Shown: positions 61,505 to 64,000 of the stretch, in pieces
Numbering within the stretch: the stretch's first letter is position 1
Layout of the letters: each line of letters starts with the position of its first letter
Assembly (NCBI RefSeq): GCF_008831285.2
Contig: NC_045138.2
Coordinates: 2,890,143-2,954,142 of the forward strand
DNA: 64,000 nucleotides
Direction of reading: 5' to 3'
Origin: Nymphaea colorata
Lineage: Eukaryota > Streptophyta > Magnoliopsida > Nymphaeales > Nymphaeaceae
Notes under the pieces: model-generated
What the model saw: only the letters and a program-made list of their open reading frames with translations
The model's database searches: none
What the model was told of the DNA's origin: nothing
Translations under genes and position numbers: made by a program

Positions 61505-64000
61505 ATATGGTAACTCAACTATTTTCTTTAAGAATTCTTCACACACAAAGTGATAGTCCATTTTGATATGCTATGTTCACTCATGAAAGGTGTGGTTTCT
61601 AACAATGTAGGTAAAATTTTTGTCATCATGACATAACTTGGCTGATATCTCCATCTCATATTCCATGTCACACAATAACTTATTGAAAAAGCCAAACTAT
61701 TTCTATAATTGTTGATGTCATTGCTCTATACTCTGCTTTGATAGAGGATAATGAAATTTTTGTTTTTTTACACTTCTATGAGATAAGGGATCCACTTAGA
61801 AAACCACTAAAATTTGTTGTTGAGTATCTGTCATTGAGATCTTCTTCCTAATCAACATCAACATAAGCTATTAAATTCAATGAAAATGAAAAGGAAAGAT
61901 GACATTGACTTACCATGTAAATAACATGTGCAATGTCTGGTCAAGTAATACTGATATATATCAATTATCCTACCAATTGTCTATAAGGCATGAGATCTTC
62001 TAGAGGTATTTTATGATGAATCTCCATTTTCGTCCCAACAACATCTGGAGTTTTAACTATATGGTCATTTGTGATATCTGATTTAGCAATAATTTTTACA
62101 ACAAATTAAATTTAAGACAAGAAAGTAGCCTCCGATTGAGTGGGCAATCTCTATTCCAAGAAAATATGTAAGAAAATCTAAATCTTCTATTTCAAAAGTT
62201 TGTCATAAGAATATTTTGATACACTCTTAAAAATAAAAAGAATGATAGTTGTTTCTATAACGTGTCTATGCTTTCTCTTGGATAAACTTTTTTTGTTGAG
62301 GCTTCTTATAATAAGGTCTTTGGTAAATTATTCCAAACAGTTTTCGATCATCTTCAAACTCATTTGAATTAAATTCACTTCTGGAATTTGTTCTAAATAT
62401 TTTAATTTTGGTATCAAATTGTTTTTTTATTAGATTGTGAAATGTGTTAAATATCTTTAACTTGAATATCAAAATATAAATCCAACTGTACCTAGTAAAA
62501 TCATCTATAAAAATTATATAATAAGATAATCATCATTTTGGCATGATGGGGATGGATCTCTGAACATCCGAACGAACAAGTTCAAAAGGTCTTAGCAAAA
62601 ATGAAAAAATTCTTAAACCAAAAGGTATAGTTTTCATTTTCCCATTTAAACAATCATTATACCAAAAAGTATTGACACATAGTTTCTTTGTAGAGTCAAT
62701 AAGAGAAAATTTTCTTATGCTTAGATGTCATTCTCTTGATGCCTTATTTTAGCACCTATATTTTTGGCAACATCACAAAAGACTTTGTTGTGCATACATA
62801 ATTTGTTCATGTAATACAAATCTCTTTTTCTAAAACTTTCTCCATTCAATTTCATGGATTGGTGACCCTGCACATAACATTTGTTTGATGAGAAAATAAT
62901 TTCATATCCATAGTCAGGCATTTAAGAAACAAAAGTAATTTAAGACTCAATATTTGTACATAAAACTTTTAGAATATGAACTTTTTGGTTTTCAACTTCA
63001 TTTTTGTGATCTCTAATTCTTAAAATGTTTAAAAAGGTTCAATTAGCAGTTTCAACTTCATACTTTGTCAAAGAGAGATATTTGGAGTCATATGAAATGA
63101 GACCTTGCAAGTTAAGAACCAATAGTGCATACTTTTGTATTGGAATTGGAGGCAGATGATGCCATTACACTTTATGGTGACTTGTTAAAAAGTGGTTGAA
63201 AGCTAGTTACAAACCGATTTGAAGTGGAAGAGGTAGAAGTAAGGTTGTGTCTTCCATTGAATCTCTTATTGTTCCCTTGATCAAGTTGACCTCCAAAGTG
63301 ATACACTGCTCCCTGATTAGAGTTGTGTGATCTTTTATGTGCCCCATTTTGTGACCATAATGATAAATAACCTTATAGTATCCTTTGTGTTGATTTTGAC
63401 TATTAAAATGAGGAGGCTTATACGGTTTAATATTGCTTCCCGATCTAGAGGGTGCCAAGACCTTATCTTCTTCTTGTTTGATGGAAAGAGAACTCTTTTT
63501 ATTCTTGTTCATATTCATCCTTGTTTTGTATTCATCCTTGTTTCCTCCATACTTAACATGGTAAGTGTCTTATGAATGACTTAAGGATATGTAAGAGATA
63601 ATAACACAATGTTAATTTGTTCAAATTCTGGCCTCAGGACTTGTGGCAGCTGATAGAATCTCAATTTTTCAATGATCTCCTTGCTTCTAATCTCATGGCA
63701 CTTACATTCAATGCCAAAGCTTGGGATTCAATTGGTCAATTTTCATTCTATATAGTAGATGATTCTATGTAATAATCTCTTACATCCTTTGCTCCTTGCA
63801 TAACATGTTGAGCCTTTGTAATTAGGAGATACTTTTGAGTTGTATCTCCTCGGGTATACATACCCATGAGATATTCTCATGATTGGTCAATTTTCATTCT
63901 ATATAGTAGATGATTCTATGTAATAATCTCTTACATCCTTTGCTCCTTGCATAACATGTTGAGCCTTTGTAATTAGGAGATACTTTTGAGTTGTATCTCC
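61505..64000 (-). pseudogene. Decayed Ty1/copia relic C (RNase H to gag, internal deletion)
   Basis: Minus-strand order from right to left. Gag lies at about 63200-63520, with a ruined zinc knuckle YHYGHKMGHIKDH that has lost its cysteines. A protease/pre-integrase stretch is at 62720-62920 (YEIIFSSNKCYVQGHQSMKL). Integrase is at 62266-62472 (KIFNTFHNLIKKQFDTKIKI). An abrupt junction near 62214 leads into RNase H-like sequence matching 23230-24012. RT is missing. The element runs off the window. Confidence 0.7.
63731..64000. repeat. 151-bp tandem duplication reaching the window edge
   Basis: 'attggtcaattttcattcta' begins at 63731 and again at 63882. The second unit is identical for all 119 bases available before the window ends. 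Confidence 0.9.

Overview
This is a plant nuclear genome window. The evidence is a 19-exon plant-type gene with GT-AG introns, abundant Ty1/copia and LINE relics, small terminal-inverted-repeat elements, very long (AT)n arrays, and no operon-like packing. An angiosperm is likely; the species cannot be told from the sequence alone. Most of the 64 kb is AT-rich, repeat-loaded intergenic DNA.

Only one gene looks clearly functional. It lies on the + strand between about 3.65 and 21.25 kb and encodes a GBA2-type non-lysosomal glucosylceramidase (GH116). Nineteen coding exons between 7645 and 20992 join without a phase error into 942 codons (941 aa plus stop). A TATA box at 3649 and a probable 5'-UTR exon ending at 3857 lie upstream of a 3.8-kb leader intron. 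One intron uses a GC donor, intron 1 holds a duplicated splice donor, and the last 18 codons plus 3'-UTR are tandemly duplicated just after the stop.

From 22.4 to 29.3 kb is a pile of decayed Ty1/copia pieces: a minus-strand RT/RNase H relic with polypurine tract, a plus-strand integrase relic, then a minus-strand element with gag, protease and integrase that lacks reverse transcriptase. From 29.3 to 53.4 kb the sequence is mostly non-coding. It holds a broken receptor-kinase tail near 31.3 kb, an unidentified frameshifted reading frame near 42 kb, a LINE 3' end near 45.1 kb, a possible first exon near 49.5 kb, GC-rich/AT-core repeats and compound microsatellites.

The most striking structure is at 53.5-60.1 kb. 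Two 519-bp inverted arms, about 98 percent identical over the stretches compared by eye and separated by a loop of about 38 bp, form a large foldback centred near 54040. A nearly intact 5.5-kb Ty1/copia element (54329-59848; 355-bp LTRs differing at three bases; ACGAG target duplication; tRNA-Met-type primer site; polypurine tract) has inserted into the right arm. The left arm still carries the uninterrupted target, so the order of events can be read directly. To the right are an aspartic-protease pseudogene (about 60.3-60.8 kb) and another decayed minus-strand copia relic (61.5-64.0 kb) that shares a segment with the relic at 23.2-24.0 kb.
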